Of a DNA stretch of 17,351 nucleotides, positions 14,900 through 17,351 are shown piece by piece. Made by a program: the position numbers and the translations under genes. This DNA comes from CALWZE01 sp964645785 (GTDB lineage Bacteria; Bacillota; Clostridia; Oscillospirales; Ruminococcaceae). The stretch spans positions 1 through 17,351 of the forward strand of contig CAZYAV010000048.1 of the NCBI GenBank assembly GCA_964645785.1. Direction: 5' to 3'. Positions within the stretch are counted from its first letter, which is position 1. Each line of letters begins with the position of its first letter. The notes under the pieces were generated by a model. That model saw only the letters and a program-made list of their open reading frames with translations. It searched no databases and was not told where the DNA came from.

Positions 14900-16689
14900 T
14901 GAATGAAAACAACGCAGTCATCGAAAAGGTCGCCGGCCCGCTGATCGTCGCGTCCGGTATGCGCAACAGCCAGATGTACGATGTGGTGCGCGTTTCGGAA
15001 AAGCGTCTGATCGGCGAGATCATCGAGCTTCGCGGCGACAAGGCCTCCATTCAGGTCTATGAAGAAACGGCGGGTCTCGGCCCGGGCGAGCCGGTGTATT
15101 CCACCGGCGAGCCGCTTTCGGTTGAGCTGGCGCCGGGTCTGATCGGCGGCATTTTTGACGGTATCCAGCGCCCGCTGGACACCATTTATGAGCGCGCGGG
15201 CGACCGGATTACCCGCGGCATCGACGTGCCGAAGCTGAACCGGGAGGCCAAATGGCCGTTTGTCCCGGTTGCCAAGGTCGGCGACCGGCTGGAGGCGGGC
15301 GACGTGCTGGGCACGGTTGCGGAGACGCCGGCCGTCACACAGAAAATCATGGTTCCCCCGGGGATGAGCGGCGAGGTCGTCGACATCCAGGCGGGCGACT
15401 TTACCATTGAAGAGCCGGTCGCGTCCCTCAAGCTCGCGGACGGCAGCGTGCAGAAAATCGCAATGCTTCAGAAATGGCCGGTGCGCCGCGGGCGCCCGTT
15501 TGTGGAGAAGCTGACCCCGACCGAGCCGATGATCACCGGCCAGCGCACCATCGACACCCTGTTTCCGATTTCCAAGGGCGGCGTCGCGGCGATTCCGGGT
15601 CCGTTCGGCTCCGGCAAGACGGTCGTGCAGCACCAGCTGGCGAAATGGGCGGACGCGGACATCATCATCTATATCGGCTGCGGCGAGCGCGGCAACGAGA
15701 TGACCGACGTGCTTATGGAGTTCCCGGAGCTGAACGACCCGCGCACGGGTCTGCCGCTGATGAAGCGCACCGTGCTTATCGCGAACACCTCCGACATGCC
15801 GGTTGCGGCGCGCGAGGCGTCCATTTACACCGGCATCACCATCGCGGAGTATTTCCGCGACATGGGCTACAAGGTCGCCATCATGGCGGATTCCACCTCC
15901 CGCTGGGCGGAGGCGCTGCGCGAGATGTCCGGCCGTCTGGAGGAGATGCCCGGCGAGGAGGGCTACCCCGCGTACCTCTCCAGCCGCCTTGCGGAATTCT
16001 ATGAGCGCGCGGGCATCGTGACCTGCCTTGGCAAGGAGCACCGCACCGGCGCAATCACCGCCATTGGCGCTGTCTCCCCTCCGGGCGGCGATACCTCCGA
16101 GCCTGTCTCGCAGGCGACGCTGCGCATCGTCAAGGTATTCTGGGGTCTGTCCAGCGCGCTGGCGCAGAAGCGGCACTTCCCCGCTATCGACTGGCTGACC
16201 AGCTACTCGCTGTATAAAGACAACATGGGCGCGTACTATGACAAGAACATCGGCGCGGACTGGTCGCAGCTGGTTGCGGACACGATGAGCCTGCTGCAGG
16301 ACGAGGCCGAGCTGGAGGAAATCGTCCGCCTGGTCGGCGTCGACGCCCTGAGCTTCAAGGATCGCCTCAAGCTGGAGAGCGCCCGCAGCATCCGCGAGGA
16401 CTATCTGCACCAGATCGCGTTCCACGAGGTGGATACCTACACCAGCCCGCAGAAGCAGCACGGGATGCTCAGCGCAATTCACCACTGGTATGAAAAGGCG
16501 AACGAGGCGCTTGACAAAGACGTGGCGTTCAGCAAGATCACGTCCATGAAGGTCATCGAGAAGATTGGCCGTATGAAGTACATCACCGAGGAGGAATTCC
16601 CCGAGCGGATCAAGGCGATCAACGCCGAGATGGACGACGAGTTCGCAGAGCTTATGGGAGGAGACGAAGCATATGCGCAAGGAGTATAA
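14899..16689 (+). CDS. ntpA: V/A-type ATPase catalytic subunit A
   Basis: Nucleotide-hydrolysing (or ATP-making) subunit of the A3B3 head, 596 aa, normal length. It has an N-terminal beta-barrel. The insertion typical of A subunits covers about 110-200 (PPGMSGEVVDIQAGDFTIEEP). The Walker A loop GPFGSGKT is at 234-241 with Lys240, and GCGERGNE carries catalytic Glu263. MADSTSRWAEALREMSGRLEEMPGEEGYP is the classic A/V catalytic block. All key residues are present. The start is TGATG-coupled to subunit F, with AGGAAGGT nine bases upstream. The C-terminus overlaps subunit B by 17 bases. Confidence 0.97.
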   Translation: MNENNAVIEKVAGPLIVASGMRNSQMYDVVRVSEKRLIGEIIELRGDKASIQVYEETAGLGPGEPVYSTGEPLSVELAPGLIGGIFDGIQRPLDTIYERAGDRITRGIDVPKLNREAKWPFVPVAKVGDRLEAGDVLGTVAETPAVTQKIMVPPGMSGEVVDIQAGDFTIEEPVASLKLADGSVQKIAMLQKWPVRRGRPFVEKLTPTEPMITGQRTIDTLFPISKGGVAAIPGPFGSGKTVVQHQLAKWADADIIIYIGCGERGNEMTDVLMEFPELNDPRTGLPLMKRTVLIANTSDMPVAAREASIYTGITIAEYFRDMGYKVAIMADSTSRWAEALREMSGRLEEMPGEEGYPAYLSSRLAEFYERAGIVTCLGKEHRTGAITAIGAVSPPGGDTSEPVSQATLRIVKVFWGLSSALAQKRHFPAIDWLTSYSLYKDNMGAYYDKNIGADWSQLVADTMSLLQDEAELEEIVRLVGVDALSFKDRLKLESARSIREDYLHQIAFHEVDTYTSPQKQHGMLSAIHHWYEKANEALDKDVAFSKITSMKVIEKIGRMKYITEEEFPERIKAINAEMDDEFAELMGGDEAYAQGV

Positions 16690-17351
16690 AACCATTCGCG
16701 AGGTCGTCGGCCCCCTGATGCTTGTCGAGGGCGTCGAGGGCGTCAAGTACGACGAGCTGGTTGAGATTGAACAGCAGAACGGCGAGATCCGCTACGGCAA
16801 GGTGCTGGAGATCGACAAGGACAAGGCGCTGGTGCAGCTCTTTGAAAGCTCGCAGGGTCTCAAGATTGTAACAAGCAAAGCGCGTTTTTTGGGGCACGGG
16901 ACGCAGCTCTCGGTCTCCAAAGACATGCTTGGGCGTGTGTTTGACGGCATGGGCAACCCGATTGACGGCGGCCCTGCGATCATCCCCGACAAAAAGATGG
17001 ACATCAACGGCGCGCCGCTCAATCCGGCCGCCCGCGACTACCCCGCCGAGTTTATCCAGACCGGCATTTCGGCCATCGACGGCCTGAATACACTGGTTCG
17101 CGGCCAGAAGCTGCCGGTGTTCTCCGGCTCCGGCCTGCCCCACTCGCAGCTGGCCGCGCAGATCGCGCGCCAGGCGAAGGTGCGCGCCTCGGGCGAGGGA
17201 TTCGCGGTCGTGTTCGCCGCCATCGGCATCACTTTCGAGGAAGCGGACTTCTTCATCAGCGACTTCCGCAAGACGGGCGCGATCGAGCGCACGGTTCTGT
17301 TCATGAACCTCGCGAACGACCCGGCCGTCGAGCGCATCGCGACCCCGCGTA
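16673..17351 (+). CDS. ntpB: V/A-type ATPase subunit B, N-terminal 226 residues; 3' end outside window
   Basis: Non-catalytic regulatory partner of subunit A in the hexameric head. It starts MRKEYKTIREVVGPLMLVEGV at an ATG overlapping the end of subunit A. The ribosome site GGGAGGAG (16656-16663) lies inside the A gene. The beta-barrel is about 1-75, then SKDMLGRVFDGMGNPIDGGP, EFIQTGISAIDGLNTLVRGQKLP and FSGSGLPHSQLAAQIARQ from Phe150. SGSGLPH takes the place of a true P-loop, which is diagnostic of B rather than A. The frame stays open to the last base. Subunit D would be expected next. Confidence 0.97.
   Translation, partial: MRKEYKTIREVVGPLMLVEGVEGVKYDELVEIEQQNGEIRYGKVLEIDKDKALVQLFESSQGLKIVTSKARFLGHGTQLSVSKDMLGRVFDGMGNPIDGGPAIIPDKKMDINGAPLNPAARDYPAEFIQTGISAIDGLNTLVRGQKLPVFSGSGLPHSQLAAQIARQAKVRASGEGFAVVFAAIGITFEEADFFISDFRKTGAIERTVLFMNLANDPAVERIATPR

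Noticed and set aside
14710..16746. 678-codon open frame on the - strand across the ATPase A gene
   Set aside because: Antisense shadow of subunit A. There is no ribosome site and no recognisable domain.
1..17351. CRISPR array, tRNA, rRNA, insertion sequence, phage or defence genes
   Set aside because: Looked for and not seen. There are no regular spaced repeats, no transposase or integrase motifs, and no cloverleaf-like sequence. All long conserved frames are accounted for by purine, NAD and ATPase genes.

Overview
The window is about 65% G+C and densely coded. Its gene families point to an anaerobic Clostridia-type Firmicute, probably Oscillospiraceae/Ruminococcaceae-like. The pointers are a clostridial long single-chain PurL, an extended AICAR transformylase tail, a clostridial-type nicotinate phosphoribosyltransferase, strong AGGAGG-like ribosome sites, and a bacterial V/A-type ATPase operon with a Na+-type proteolipid ring. 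The taxonomic placement is inference from these families, not from a marker gene.

Layout. (1) Positions 1-7215, + strand: the 3' part of a de novo purine operon. It holds the C-terminal end of the AICAR transformylase (purH-type), then purD, purL (overlapping purD by one base) and purB. purB is set off by a 120-bp spacer with competing hairpins. The block closes with a strong intrinsic terminator at 7174-7215. (2) Positions 7216-7724: about 500 bp with no recognisable gene. A well-formed minus-strand terminator lies at 7461-7491. (3) Positions 7725-9943, - strand: a two-gene NAD-salvage unit, pncB followed by a HAD phosphatase that overlaps it by 4 nt. A good sigma-A promoter lies upstream of pncB. 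(4) Positions 10080-17351, + strand: a V/A-type ATPase operon in the order G/H-like stalk (ntpF), I, K, E, C, F (ntpG), A, B. B runs off the end of the window. The operon has its own sigma-A-like promoter, divergent from that of pncB. An AU-rich leader precedes the ring subunit K.

How the genes work together. PurD makes GAR, PurL makes FGAM, PurB makes AICAR (and AMP from adenylosuccinate), and the transformylase makes FAICAR. PncB makes NaMN for NAD from nicotinate, using PRPP, which purine synthesis also consumes. The V/A-ATPase couples ATP to ion movement. The K subunit carries the residue set known to coordinate Na+ in Enterococcus hirae NtpK, so a sodium pump or synthase is predicted.

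Novelty. Everything that codes here belongs to well-known families, and I did not find a convincing undescribed system. The items most worth a second look are the AU-rich leader before the ring subunit, the competing hairpins before purB, the unexplained 500-bp island with its distant minus-strand terminator, the unusual AICAR transformylase tail, and the translationally coupled HAD phosphatase behind pncB.
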